Shown: positions 37,379 through 46,257 of the stretch, one piece after another
How the letters are laid out: each line of letters opens with the position of its first letter
How positions within the stretch are numbered: the first letter of the stretch is position 1
Assembly: GCA_016714605.1 (NCBI GenBank)
Contig: JADKDL010000002.1
Coordinates: 186,001 to 250,000 of the forward strand
From: Bacteroidales bacterium
GTDB lineage: Bacteria > Bacteroidota > Bacteroidia > Bacteroidales > UBA1715
Reading direction: 5' to 3'
Length of the DNA: 64,000 nucleotides
The notes under the pieces: model-generated
Told to the model about the DNA's origin: nothing
Database searches by the model: none
What the model saw: the letters and a program-made list of their open reading frames with translations, nothing else
Program-made: the position numbers and the translations under genes

Positions 37379-38038
37379 CTATTTTATTTTTGCTACGTTT
37401 TGCATAATTTGATTTACAACAAATTCGTAAGTCTTATTGAAATTCCCTTCGGTCTTTCTTAGTTTTTCTTCTGCTGTTTTTATATTTTGCTCAAAGCTGC
37501 CTATTTTATTTTGTGTTTCATTTATTTCTTGAGTCAGTTTTGCTATTTGTTCGCTCTTTACTTTTATTGCTTCTTGTAAAGATAGAATTTCATTTTGTTT
37601 TGAACTCACACTTTTGTCAAGCTGAGCTTTAAATTCTGTTGAAAACTGTTTTTGCTCATTACTTAATACACTTAGATAATAATCAGCACTTTCTTTTATT
37701 TTTTGTGCATTCAAACCTTTTGTCGATAATGTTGCCATTACGGTCTGAATTTTCATATCTTCAGGCAGTTGAATATTTTGCATAGCATTAAGAGCTTCCA
37801 TAAACTCCAAGTAATCTTCTCCTGGCATGTTGTGCTCTTGAATTGATTTAAGGAGAGAATCTAAAACAACAGTATCTATTTCTGCATTGTGTGTAATAGA
37901 GCTTGTAGAGTTAGTTTTTTCAGGTTGAGGCGCACTATTTACATCCTTTTTTACTTCTAGTTGTTCTGTAGTTTGAGATTTTGTCTCATCAGAAGTTTCT
38001 ACAAATAGGTTCTTTATTTTATTAAAATCAAAGGCCAT
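37379..38038 (-). CDS. coiled-coil protein, first gene of the OmpA-linked ABC unit
   Basis: A 219-residue protein with no signal peptide or membrane helix. A polar, probably disordered N-terminus (about 15-50) precedes a small helical region (about 55-115) and a strong coiled coil (about 120-205; LQEAIKVKSEQIAKLTQ, then IGSFEQNIKTAEEKLRK). I do not recognise a family. It begins the five-gene leftward unit, 42 bp before the PspA-like gene. A cytoplasmic partner that contacts the membrane coiled-coil protein is a reasonable guess. Confidence 0.65.
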   Translation of the reverse strand: MAFDFNKIKNLFVETSDETKSQTTEQLEVKKDVNSAPQPEKTNSTSSITHNAEIDTVVLDSLLKSIQEHNMPGEDYLEFMEALNAMQNIQLPEDMKIQTVMATLSTKGLNAQKIKESADYYLSVLSNEQKQFSTEFKAQLDKSVSSKQNEILSLQEAIKVKSEQIAKLTQEINETQNKIGSFEQNIKTAEEKLRKTEGNFNKTYEFVVNQIMQNVAKIK

Positions 38039-38366
38039 ATGCTCTTTTTTTATAAATATTTCACAAATATATTAATTATAGTGAAAGCTAAAAATAAATG
38101 TAAAAAAAATACTGATTATATAATGTTTTTTGTGGTAAAATAAGTTTTGTATTTGCTATTTTTATAGCTGAATTCAGACACTTGTTGGGTTTACGAACGC
38201 CCTGCTGAGTCTTTTGATTATTCACAATTTTAAATTCTCAATTCCATGGCTCTGCAATAGTACCGTTTATTTCCTTTGATTAGTAGACGCTTTTTCTGAC
38301 AGTTATTTCAAAACTTTCGATTTAAGTTTTTTTTTATCATTTACTTCGAAAAAAACATTTTTATAC
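38039..38366. other. divergent intergenic region
   Basis: Lies between the leftward coiled-coil gene and the rightward toxin-antitoxin pair, so promoters for both should be here. No RNA gene or longer reading frame is visible. An AT-rich CACAATTTTAAATTCTCAAT segment resembles the low-complexity spacer elsewhere in the window. Confidence 0.4.
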
Positions 38367-38399
38367 TTTGGTAAGCTTACGTTTTGAATTGTATATTTG
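38367..38399 (+). promoter_or_regulatory. Bacteroidota-type promoter of the toxin-antitoxin pair
   Basis: A TTTG at 38367-38370 and TATATTTG at 38392-38399 are 21 bp apart, matching the TTTG / TAnnTTTG consensus. The antitoxin starts downstream at 38460 or 38505. Confidence 0.65.
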
Positions 38400-38459
38400 C
38401 AAAACAAATATTTTATACTCTAAGCATCATTTTACTTTGGAAAATTACGACCTCAAAAA

Positions 38460-38738
38460 ATGATGACCAAGGACAATTGTATTGATACTTATAAAACAAG
38501 AATCATGAATATACAAGCCGAACAAGCAATTATTATTGAGCAATTCAGACAGGTAAACGATGTAAACCTGATGCATGCTATTAAAAACTTGCTCGACTAT
38601 GCTTTGCAGAAAGAACAGGAAAGTTTTCAAACTTCTGAAGCTCAACAAAAATTGGTAATGGAGCGTTTTGACAAAGTTAGAAAAAATCCTGAAAGACTTC
38701 TGAATTGGGAGGAAGCTAAAAAAACGCTAAATGCCTAA
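38460..38738 (+). CDS. putative antitoxin of a ParE/RelE-type module
   Basis: Small helical protein of 92 residues, or 77 if translation begins at the second in-frame ATG (38505, MNIQAEQA). It ends with the short tail NPERLLNWEEAKKTLNA, typical of antitoxins whose C-terminus wraps the toxin. Its stop overlaps the toxin start codon (TAATG). The antitoxin role rests on this coupling and the clear ParE-like neighbour. Confidence 0.78.
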   Translation: MMTKDNCIDTYKTRIMNIQAEQAIIIEQFRQVNDVNLMHAIKNLLDYALQKEQESFQTSEAQQKLVMERFDKVRKNPERLLNWEEAKKTLNA

Positions 38739-39052
38739 TGAAAAAGTATATAGTTAAAATTGAACCAGAAGCTCTTGCTGATATTCAAGAAATTACCAAC
38801 TGGTACAACGAAGCTCGGACAGGACTTGGTAAACGATTCCAGAATACTGTAATTAAGCAGATAAACTCCTTAACCAAAAATCCTCTGATTTACACCATTC
38901 GTTATAAGGAAATTCGTTGTATTTTGGTTGAAAAATTTCCATACATGGTTCATTTCTATATTAATAATGAAAATAATACGGTTGAAGTCTTAGCCATAAT
39001 TAGTACCGATCGCAACCCGAAAATTTGGCAAAATAAAACAAGCAAACATTAG
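38738..39052 (+). CDS. ParE/RelE-family toxin
   Basis: A 104-residue toxin of the RelE/ParE superfamily, with the family start VKIEPEALADIQEITNWYNEA, the loop GLGKRFQNTVIKQINSL and a C-terminal strand ending EVLAIISTDRNPKIW. The overall pattern fits ParE-like toxins of Bacteroidota, which act on gyrase or mRNA; which of the two cannot be told. It overlaps the antitoxin by one base and is followed by noncoding sequence. Confidence 0.88.
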   Translation: MKKYIVKIEPEALADIQEITNWYNEARTGLGKRFQNTVIKQINSLTKNPLIYTIRYKEIRCILVEKFPYMVHFYINNENNTVEVLAIISTDRNPKIWQNKTSKH

Positions 39053-39232
39053 AATTCTTGCTTTTAGAATCCTCCGAGTATTATTTTTTTTAATGAAGCT
39101 ACCTTGTTTCCATATTAAATACTATTGGCGTAACGTTTACTTCCCCTCCACACCTTCACTTTCGAGGCTTAATGAATTGATTGTAATCTTTTTCTACCAT
39201 AATATTGCCATGCTGTAGCTTTCTATAAAAAA

Positions 39233-41053
39233 TTAAATAAGTTGCATTGCGTGAAGTTTTTTATAGACACCATTCATTGCAATAAGGTCTTCGTGTTTTC
39301 CTACTTCAATTATGCTTCCTTGATTCAGTACCAGTATTAAATCAGCATTCTTTACGGTTGATAGTCTGTGTGCTATGACAAGCGATGTTCTGTTTCTCAT
39401 TAAATTCTCCAGTGCTTCTTGTACCAGTTTTTCCGATTCTGTATCTAGTGCCGATGTGGCCTCATCAAGTATCAGTATTGGCGGATTTTTCATAATAGCT
39501 CTTGCTATGCACAGTCTCTGTTTTTGTCCGCCGGAGAGTAAACTGCCACCATCGCCAATTTCTGTTTGGTAGGTTTTCTCTTTTTGCCGAATAAACTCGT
39601 CGGCATTAGCTATTTTTGCTGCAATCTCTATGTCTTTGGGGTCGGGGTTTTCTATTCCAAAAGCAATGTTGTTGGCTATAGTGTCGTTAAACAGAATTGA
39701 TTCCTGAGTTACAATTCCTATTTGTTTTCTGAGTTCGCTCAGTTTATATTCTTTTATCTCTTTACCATCAATGAGTATTTCGCCCGAATCTATATCGTAA
39801 AAGCGGGGTAGGAGGTTTGCCAAGGTGGTTTTTCCTGAGCCCGACTGACCAACTAGCGCAATAGTTTGCCCTTTTTTTATGGTGAAACTTATATTGTTTA
39901 ATACTCTTTTTGAACCATAGCTAAAACTTACATTTTTAAATTCTATGCTGTCTTTGAATTCTTTAAGCGGAATTGAGTTTTCGGAATCATGAATTGTTAC
40001 AGGAGTGTCTATTATTTCATTAATTCGATCTAAACTAACAACGCCCTTTTTTATGTTGTATAGTGCCATTGAAAACGATTTGGCTGGATGTATTACTTGG
40101 ATAAATAAAAACAGGTAAGTAAGTAAAGTCGCACCTGCTATTTCTCCTTTTAGCACGAGAGAACCTCCATAAACTAAAGCTATACTAATGGTGAATACCC
40201 CAATAAATTCGGTAAGTGGACTTGCCAGCTTTTGTTTTCTGTTTACTCTATTCATGAGTTTTGTAAAAAGAAATGTGTTGTGTCTAAATTTCGACAGTAC
40301 ACTTTTTTCTCCGCCAAAAGCTTTTACAACTTTTATCCCACTCAGTGTTTCTTCTATAATTACGGTAATGCCACCAATCAAATTTTGCAGATTTCTGCTC
40401 GAAGTTTTTAGACTTTTGCTTATTCTTCCGGTCAATAATGCCAAAACGGGAAGTATAATTAATATCAGAATTGTCATTTGATAGCTTAACAGAAATAAGC
40501 TTATGATATATACAATCAGTAAAATGGGCGTTTTTATGAGACCCGAAAACGATGAAACCATTGATTGCCTTACTTCGGTTATATCTGTAGATAATCTTGA
40601 AATAATATCGCCCTTTTTTTCCTGTGAGAAATATGAGATTTGGAGGTCTAGTATTTTAGCATACGCTTTATTGTATATGTCTCTGGGTACTCCATTCATA
40701 ACAGGAGAGGAGAAGTACTGTTCAAAATATTCTGATGCTACTTTGAGAAAGGTGAGAATTACCAAAAACGCTGCAACCCACACCAATGCCATGATTGGAC
40801 CATTGTCTCCATAGTGAATTATTACTGACGAAATTACATAAGACATATTGTGTAATAGTGCTTTTTCTTCAAAAGCAAATGGAACCATAGTCGTTACTAA
40901 TTCTTGTTCTCCAAAAATTATTGAAAAAAAAGGAATAAACATAGTAATTGAAATAACAGAAAAAACAGATGATATTAAGCTCAATACCAAAACTATAATT
41001 ACATATTTCTTGTAATTGAGTAAATAAGGCATTATTTTTAAAATGTCTTTCAT
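39233..41053 (-). CDS. MsbA-type ABC exporter (fused membrane and ATPase domains)
   Basis: Half-transporter of 606 residues with a six-helix exporter membrane domain (about 15-340) and a C-terminal ATPase. Walker A is GQSGSGKTTLANLLPR, signature LLSGGQKQRLCIARA, Walker B ILILDEATSALD, and the switch histidine sits in LVIAHRLSTV. It works as a homodimer in the inner membrane; lipid A or phospholipid export is the usual role of the closest type, with drugs or peptides as alternatives. It is 34 bp after the RlmI-like gene and may share its transcript. Confidence 0.92.
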   Translation of the reverse strand: MKDILKIMPYLLNYKKYVIIVLVLSLISSVFSVISITMFIPFFSIIFGEQELVTTMVPFAFEEKALLHNMSYVISSVIIHYGDNGPIMALVWVAAFLVILTFLKVASEYFEQYFSSPVMNGVPRDIYNKAYAKILDLQISYFSQEKKGDIISRLSTDITEVRQSMVSSFSGLIKTPILLIVYIISLFLLSYQMTILILIILPVLALLTGRISKSLKTSSRNLQNLIGGITVIIEETLSGIKVVKAFGGEKSVLSKFRHNTFLFTKLMNRVNRKQKLASPLTEFIGVFTISIALVYGGSLVLKGEIAGATLLTYLFLFIQVIHPAKSFSMALYNIKKGVVSLDRINEIIDTPVTIHDSENSIPLKEFKDSIEFKNVSFSYGSKRVLNNISFTIKKGQTIALVGQSGSGKTTLANLLPRFYDIDSGEILIDGKEIKEYKLSELRKQIGIVTQESILFNDTIANNIAFGIENPDPKDIEIAAKIANADEFIRQKEKTYQTEIGDGGSLLSGGQKQRLCIARAIMKNPPILILDEATSALDTESEKLVQEALENLMRNRTSLVIAHRLSTVKNADLILVLNQGSIIEVGKHEDLIAMNGVYKKLHAMQLI

Positions 41054-41087
41054 CTTCTATGTTTTACTGAAATTAATGTAATATTTC

Positions 41088-42278
41088 TTATTCAATTTGT
41101 AAAACTAAACCTTTCAGGTATTCACTTTCCTGATGGTAAATATTCACCGGATGGTCTGTAGGTTGGGTGAGTTGGTGTAAAATTCTTACTGTTCTTCCAG
41201 TATTGGCAGCTGCCACAAATACCGATTGTCTAAAATCATCTTTAGAAACCACTTGCGAGCATGAAAAGGTGAAAAGTATTCCACCCGGTTTTATGCTTTC
41301 AATTGCTTTTTGGTTGATTTTTTTATATCCTTGAAGTGCATTTTTAAGTACATTATGATGTTTTGCAAATGCCGGAGGATCTAAAATTATTAAATCATAT
41401 TTATTATCAATATTGTTTAAGAATTGAAACACATCTTCGGTATATGCTTTATGAGCTGTGGTTTCCGGGTAATTAAGTGCTACGTTTTCGTTTGTAAGTT
41501 CGATTGCTTTAGCTGAACTATCAACCGAGTCTACTTGTATTGCACCACCCTTGAGTGCATAAACAGAAAACCCGCCTGTATAGCAAAATGTGTTAAGTAC
41601 CTGTTTGCCTTTCGAATAGTCTTGAACCAATTTTCTATTATCTCTTTGATCAAGAAAAAATCCGGTTTTCTGTCCTTCAAGCCAATCAACTGAGAATAAG
41701 CAGTTGTTCTCTTTTATGGTAGTTTTGCCTGTGTTGCCCAGTAGAAATTCGTTCTTCAATTCTATTCCCGATTTAAATGGGAGTGTACCACTACTTTTGT
41801 CGTATATGGTGTGTAGCTTTTCTTTAAATATTTCTTTCAGTGTGTCAACAATAATGTCTCTAGAGAAATACATTCCAGCAGAGTGCATTTGTATAACCGC
41901 AGCGCCGTTGTAGTAGTCAATTATCAATCCGGGCAGACCATCGCCTTCACCGTGAATTAATCTGAATGCGTTTGTGTTTTCGTTGTTTATTAAACCAATG
42001 GATGCTCTGTATTTTATTGCATTTGATATTCTTTTCTTCCAAAATTCAGCATCAATTTTCTCGGGTTTAAAACTCAGCAACCTTACTGCTATTGAGTTGT
42101 TTTGGTAATGACCAGTTCCTAGAAATGACCCATCGGCTGCAAGTATTTCTACAAGGTCGCCTTCTGCTATGCCGTCTTCTTTTTTTGCAATAGCTCCTGA
42201 AAATATCCAAGGGTGCAATCTTTTTATTGAAGCTTCTTTGCCTTGTTTGAGCTGAATTTTGCGAGGTGTATTGTCCAT
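41088..42278 (-). CDS. RlmI-like class I SAM rRNA methyltransferase
   Basis: Probable 23S rRNA m5C methyltransferase of the RlmI/YccW family, 396 residues. A PUA domain occupies about 1-75, an EEHEE-type domain follows, and the Rossmann methyltransferase holds VLNTFCYTGGFSVYAL and the catalytic-site motif LILDPPAFAK. The catalytic cysteine lies in FTFSCSQVV. The 5' end has a good TATCTTTGC promoter element only 12 bp upstream. Confidence 0.9.
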   Translation of the reverse strand: MDNTPRKIQLKQGKEASIKRLHPWIFSGAIAKKEDGIAEGDLVEILAADGSFLGTGHYQNNSIAVRLLSFKPEKIDAEFWKKRISNAIKYRASIGLINNENTNAFRLIHGEGDGLPGLIIDYYNGAAVIQMHSAGMYFSRDIIVDTLKEIFKEKLHTIYDKSSGTLPFKSGIELKNEFLLGNTGKTTIKENNCLFSVDWLEGQKTGFFLDQRDNRKLVQDYSKGKQVLNTFCYTGGFSVYALKGGAIQVDSVDSSAKAIELTNENVALNYPETTAHKAYTEDVFQFLNNIDNKYDLIILDPPAFAKHHNVLKNALQGYKKINQKAIESIKPGGILFTFSCSQVVSKDDFRQSVFVAAANTGRTVRILHQLTQPTDHPVNIYHQESEYLKGLVLQIE

Positions 42279-42289
42279 TCTTTTTTTCG

Positions 42290-42297
42290 CAAAGATA
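42290..42297 (-). promoter_or_regulatory. -7 promoter element of the RlmI-like gene
   Basis: TATCTTTG on the minus strand matches TAnnTTTG and lies about 12 bp before the start codon, implying a very short leader. I found no good -33 element. Confidence 0.5.
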
Positions 42298-42539
42298 CAT
42301 TTGATTTTTATATAAAAAAAGAACTTAAACTTTGCTTTTAGAGTATTATTGCTCTCTCTGGTTTTGTAAACACTTCGCTTTTAGTTCTTGTGATATATTT
42401 ATATTTTATACTTGAAGTTGGGTAAGACATGTATAAGACAGTGATTTGTTTTTATTTGCATTACTATCAGAAAATCAAGCATGTATAGTTTATTATTTTA
42501 TCGGACTATTGGTTTATGAAACTCAGAATCTGAACACTA

Positions 42540-42571
42540 TTGATTTTATAAGCGTTAAAGTTGTAAATTTG
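42540..42571 (+). promoter_or_regulatory. Bacteroidota-type promoter of the GH9 gene
   Basis: TTG at 42540-42542 and TAAATTTG at 42564-42571, 21 bp apart, fit the consensus. The start codon is about 100 bp further on. The rest of 42279-42673 shows no gene. Confidence 0.6.
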
Positions 42572-42673
42572 AGAATAGGTGTTTTGAAAGTATACATAAT
42601 TATTTTGGTGCATTCAAACAAACACTTTGAAATTTATTGCTGTATGTAATTTATAAATTTAATAATATTTTTT

Positions 42674-44830
42674 ATGAAGGCTAGGTTTATATTATTCGCA
42701 TTATCGTTACTTACCACTTTGCTGGTAAATGCACAAAATATTCGAGTGAATCAATTGGGCTTTTATTCCAAATCTATAAAAACCGCTGTTGTACCAAATA
42801 CCGCAAATCAGGTTTTTACCATAAAAGATAAAGCAACAGCCGAAATTAAGTATTCTAAAGCTCTCCCTGCTTTAACATTGAATTGGTCATTATCTGGTGA
42901 GGATTTTAAAATTGTAGATTTCTCTGATTTTGAAGCTTCGGGCACGTATTATATAGAATGTGGATCAGAAACTTCTTACGATTTCACCATATCTGAAGAT
43001 ATGGTTTATAGAAATTTGCTCACTTGGACCATGAAAGCATTCTATTTGTTTCGTGTTTCTAGCCCTATTGAGAGTGAATACGCTACATTTAATGGAATAG
43101 ATTATGCTCGAAAAGCCGGGCATGCCGATGATAAAGTAATTATTCACTCTTCTGCTGCAACTACCCAAAGACCTGCCGGAACTATTGTATCGGCTCCTAA
43201 AGGTTGGTACGATGCAGGTGATTATAACCTGTATGTAGTAAATGCCGGAATATCTGTGTTTTCATTAATTCATACATACGAGTTACATAAAGATTATTTT
43301 AGAAAATTAAATTTAAATATTCCTGAAAGCAACAATTCGGTACCCGATATTATTGACGAAATTAAATGGGAATTTGATTGGTTGTTGGCTATGCAAGATC
43401 TTGATGGTGGTGTCTATTTTAAACTCACATCAAAAATATTTAATGGTTTTGAAATGCCCGAATATGATAAGTCAGATAGATATATGGTAGGAAAGTCAAC
43501 TACCTCGGCATTAGATTTTGCAGCAATGGCAGCAATGGGATATAGAATATTTAAGGATTATGAAACCCAATTTCCGGGTTTAGCCGACAAATGTCTGGTA
43601 GCTTCCGAAAAGGCTTGGCTTTGGGCTAAAGCGCATCCATCTATTCCTTATAGTAATCCAGATGATATTAAAACCGGCGGCTATGGCGATAATTCTTTTT
43701 CTGATGAGTTTTTCTGGGCTGCTTCAGAATTATTTATTTCCACTCATAAAGAAACATATTATAATGAGCTTAATTTCAATTTAACCTTTTCGGGTCCTAC
43801 TTGGCCTATGGTTAATTCTTTGGGACTTTTGTCTTTGATGATTCATCGCAATGATTTGCCCGATTATGCCAATATTACTCAGATTGAATCAAAATTTCGA
43901 GGTTTAAGTGAGAGTCTCTATCAAACATATAGCAGTTCGCCTTATAAAGCATTGATAAGTAAATTCGATTGGGGTTGCAGTGGCGAAATAGCTGCCAGAG
44001 GTATGGTGCTTGGCACGGCATACAATTATTTTAAAGATGAGAAATATAAAATAGCGGCAACCGATGGTTTAAACTATTTACTGGGAAGAAATCCTACAAG
44101 CTACTCTATGGTTACAGGCTTTGGCGATAAAACTCCTATGTTCATTCACGACCGCCGCTCTGGCTCCGATGGTATTGCTCAGCCGCTACCCGGCTATCTT
44201 GCAGGTGGACCTACTACTCAATCGCGCAACGATTGTGGAGCTAGTGCATATCCTTCTACATACCCCGCAAAATCGTATATTGATGCTCAGTGTAGCTATT
44301 CGACCAATGAAATTGCTATAAACTGGAATGCTCCTTTTGTTGCTTTGCTTACGTTTGTTGAAAATGCTTATAAGACCGATAAAACTATTTTGGAAATAAA
44401 TTTACAAGAAGGTTGGAATATAATTTCTACAAACCTGCATCCAGCAGATAGTTCAATAGTTACTCTTTTTGCAGGTGCCGATGTGGAAACAATTAAAACC
44501 ACAGAATTGGTTTGGTATAAAAATCAGGAGCCGTTTTTAAATACTCTTTCTGCATTAACTGCCGGTAATGGTTATTTGGTAAAAATGAATAAGCCTTTTA
44601 CGCTTACCGTTACTGGAATACCTGCAAAAGAAACAAATTTCATTTCAGCAACCAAAACAGGGTGGGCGTTAGCTGGTTGCTCTTTTCAATCTCCTCGTTT
44701 GACTGAGGATGTGATAAATAGTAATACCATTGATATTGTTAAAAACTTTGAAGGGTATTGGACAAAAGATAGCTTAGGAATGCTTCTGTATATTAAACCC
44801 GGAAAAGGTTATTTTATTCACGGTAAGTAA
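42674..44830 (+). CDS. secreted family 9 glycoside hydrolase (endoglucanase) with C-terminal beta domain
   Basis: Exported cellulase-type enzyme of 718 residues. A signal peptide (1-20, ending VNAQ) precedes an Ig-like CelD-N domain (about 21-108) and the GH9 barrel (about 112-565). The paired catalytic aspartates lie in GWYDAGDYNLY (Asp180, Asp183), the histidine in FIHDRRSGSDG and the acid glutamate in STNEIAINWN (Glu546). The last about 145 residues, with two GWNIIS/GWALAG-like repeats, form an extra beta-rich domain of unknown role. No typical type IX sorting tail is obvious. A good promoter lies upstream, and a 42-bp repeat array follows the gene. Confidence 0.93.
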   Translation: MKARFILFALSLLTTLLVNAQNIRVNQLGFYSKSIKTAVVPNTANQVFTIKDKATAEIKYSKALPALTLNWSLSGEDFKIVDFSDFEASGTYYIECGSETSYDFTISEDMVYRNLLTWTMKAFYLFRVSSPIESEYATFNGIDYARKAGHADDKVIIHSSAATTQRPAGTIVSAPKGWYDAGDYNLYVVNAGISVFSLIHTYELHKDYFRKLNLNIPESNNSVPDIIDEIKWEFDWLLAMQDLDGGVYFKLTSKIFNGFEMPEYDKSDRYMVGKSTTSALDFAAMAAMGYRIFKDYETQFPGLADKCLVASEKAWLWAKAHPSIPYSNPDDIKTGGYGDNSFSDEFFWAASELFISTHKETYYNELNFNLTFSGPTWPMVNSLGLLSLMIHRNDLPDYANITQIESKFRGLSESLYQTYSSSPYKALISKFDWGCSGEIAARGMVLGTAYNYFKDEKYKIAATDGLNYLLGRNPTSYSMVTGFGDKTPMFIHDRRSGSDGIAQPLPGYLAGGPTTQSRNDCGASAYPSTYPAKSYIDAQCSYSTNEIAINWNAPFVALLTFVENAYKTDKTILEINLQEGWNIISTNLHPADSSIVTLFAGADVETIKTTELVWYKNQEPFLNTLSALTAGNGYLVKMNKPFTLTVTGIPAKETNFISATKTGWALAGCSFQSPRLTEDVINSNTIDIVKNFEGYWTKDSLGMLLYIKPGKGYFIHGK

Positions 44831-44882
44831 GTTTTTTGTTTAATAAAATATACAGATAAGTAACTATATTCTTTGCAATTTT

Positions 44883-45235
44883 CCACTATTGTGCGAATAT
44901 GGTTGCTTTTTTACATTCAAATGTGTTACACTTTTCACAAACAAGCCAGCTTATTGAAAATGCTTGTCGCTAAAGTGCGAACATAAGCAAGGGCATCAAA
45001 ACAAGTGTTCGCTAAGTTGCGAACGTCTGTTTTGATGTAAAAAATACCGCCGCATAATAGCGAACATAAGCCCGAGTGTCAAAATATACCTTCGCATAAT
45101 AGCGAGCATCATTTCGAGTGTCATTTGCTATCGCCGCTAATTGGCGAACATCATTTTTTGAATCGTTTGCTATTGTCGCTACTGTGCGACTAATTTTGAG
45201 GCTAGCTTTGATTGTTTTCGCCATAGTGCGACAGT
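44883..45235. repeat. 42-bp degenerate tandem repeat with palindromic cores
   Basis: About seven units of roughly 42 bp. Each core reads like GTTCGCTAAGTTGCGAAC, an imperfect palindrome of GCGAA half-sites around a variable TAANN centre. Cores begin near 44964, 45007, 45048, 45090, 45133, 45175 and 45218, with a degenerate one near 44885. Spacers of about 22 bp are related to each other (CGAGTGTCA recurs), unlike CRISPR spacers. The period is 14 codons, so a minus-strand frame of 70 residues stays open across most units. Confidence 0.8.
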
Positions 45236-45273
45236 AGAAAAGCTTTGTTTTGCTTGCTACAAAAAATATATCT

Positions 45274-46257
45274 CTATTGGTTTATCTCCTTTATAGTATA
45301 TTCTGCAAAATCGGAATACTGCAATAGATCTTGTTTGTATAAAAAAGTATTTCTCAAAGAGTAATATTTTACTTTCATGCCGCTCGAATAATATATTTTT
45401 ATAATTATCTCATTCTCTTCAAACACTTTGAAACTACCTTTATCAACAATAAATTGGGCATCTACAATTGTTGCTAGTTCATTCTGAAACAGCGGACTCT
45501 TTCCCGTTATTGAAAAGACGGTATACTCATCTTCAAATCTTGAAAAATATTGCTGCAATGGGTCGAAATTTGCGTTTTGTAGGGCACTTGGTAAGTAAAA
45601 TTCTACCTTATAGTCTTTTTCTATTACACTACTAATGTTCTTGATAAGGAAACGCGGATAGAATGTCATCTTTACAAACTTTCCGTTTTCAAGTATAGGA
45701 ACACCACCTGTGTTCATAATTCCAAATAGGTCTATGTCTGTCCGGTTTGCTTTATTGAATAAATCACGTATCTCATACTCTTCCATCAAAACGGCTTTAT
45801 TGTTAGAGCGCTTGTAGTAGCGCTTGTCAAGAGCCATAAAAGGTGTATGCGAACTATTGCTTATGTTTATTGCTATAATTGTTCCCCGTACATTATTATT
45901 GTCAGAGCCTTCAAAATTCAATTCGTTTTCTGAGTTTATAGCAATATATTTTACCGATATTACCTCATGTGCATTATATATGAAGCTGTTCAAATAATAA
46001 TCGAACCACTCTGCGGTGAATGTTGACGTGTTGGGAAAACTGAATCCTGATGGTTTGTTTTTAGTCGTTTTAATTCCAAAAAGAACGCTGCCACCACCCG
46101 AATTTGCTATAGATGCTATTGTTAATGATAATAATTCTGTCTTTTTTGAAAATGATGTTTCAAGGAAATCATTGTTTGCGTATTCCAGATGAATACTTGG
46201 TTTTATTTTGTTTTTTAAAAGAAAATGTATTTGTTGCGGTGTTTCAATTTTGTTCAT
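45274..46257 (-). CDS. AlbA_2 (Schlafen-type) putative DNA-binding protein
   Basis: 327 residues with an N-terminal AlbA_2 domain (about 15-160). The core is ELLSLTIASIANSGGGSVLFGI, typical of this nucleic-acid-binding or Schlafen-related fold, and HTPFMALDKRYYKRSNNKAVLMEEYEIRDLF closes the domain. The C-terminal half is unrecognised. Its ATG overlaps the sbcD stop by 4 bp, so the two are translationally coupled. AlbA_2 proteins occur as regulators and in defence loci; which applies here is unknown. Confidence 0.8.
   Translation of the reverse strand: MNKIETPQQIHFLLKNKIKPSIHLEYANNDFLETSFSKKTELLSLTIASIANSGGGSVLFGIKTTKNKPSGFSFPNTSTFTAEWFDYYLNSFIYNAHEVISVKYIAINSENELNFEGSDNNNVRGTIIAINISNSSHTPFMALDKRYYKRSNNKAVLMEEYEIRDLFNKANRTDIDLFGIMNTGGVPILENGKFVKMTFYPRFLIKNISSVIEKDYKVEFYLPSALQNANFDPLQQYFSRFEDEYTVFSITGKSPLFQNELATIVDAQFIVDKGSFKVFEENEIIIKIYYSSGMKVKYYSLRNTFLYKQDLLQYSDFAEYTIKEINQ

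Noticed and set aside
45012..45224. 70-residue minus-strand protein across the 42-bp repeats
   Set aside because: The frame stays open because the repeat period is a multiple of three; it has no start signal or conserved sequence beyond the repeat.
44883..45235. CRISPR array
   Set aside because: Repeats are only about 18 bp and degenerate, spacers are similar to each other, and no cas genes lie nearby.
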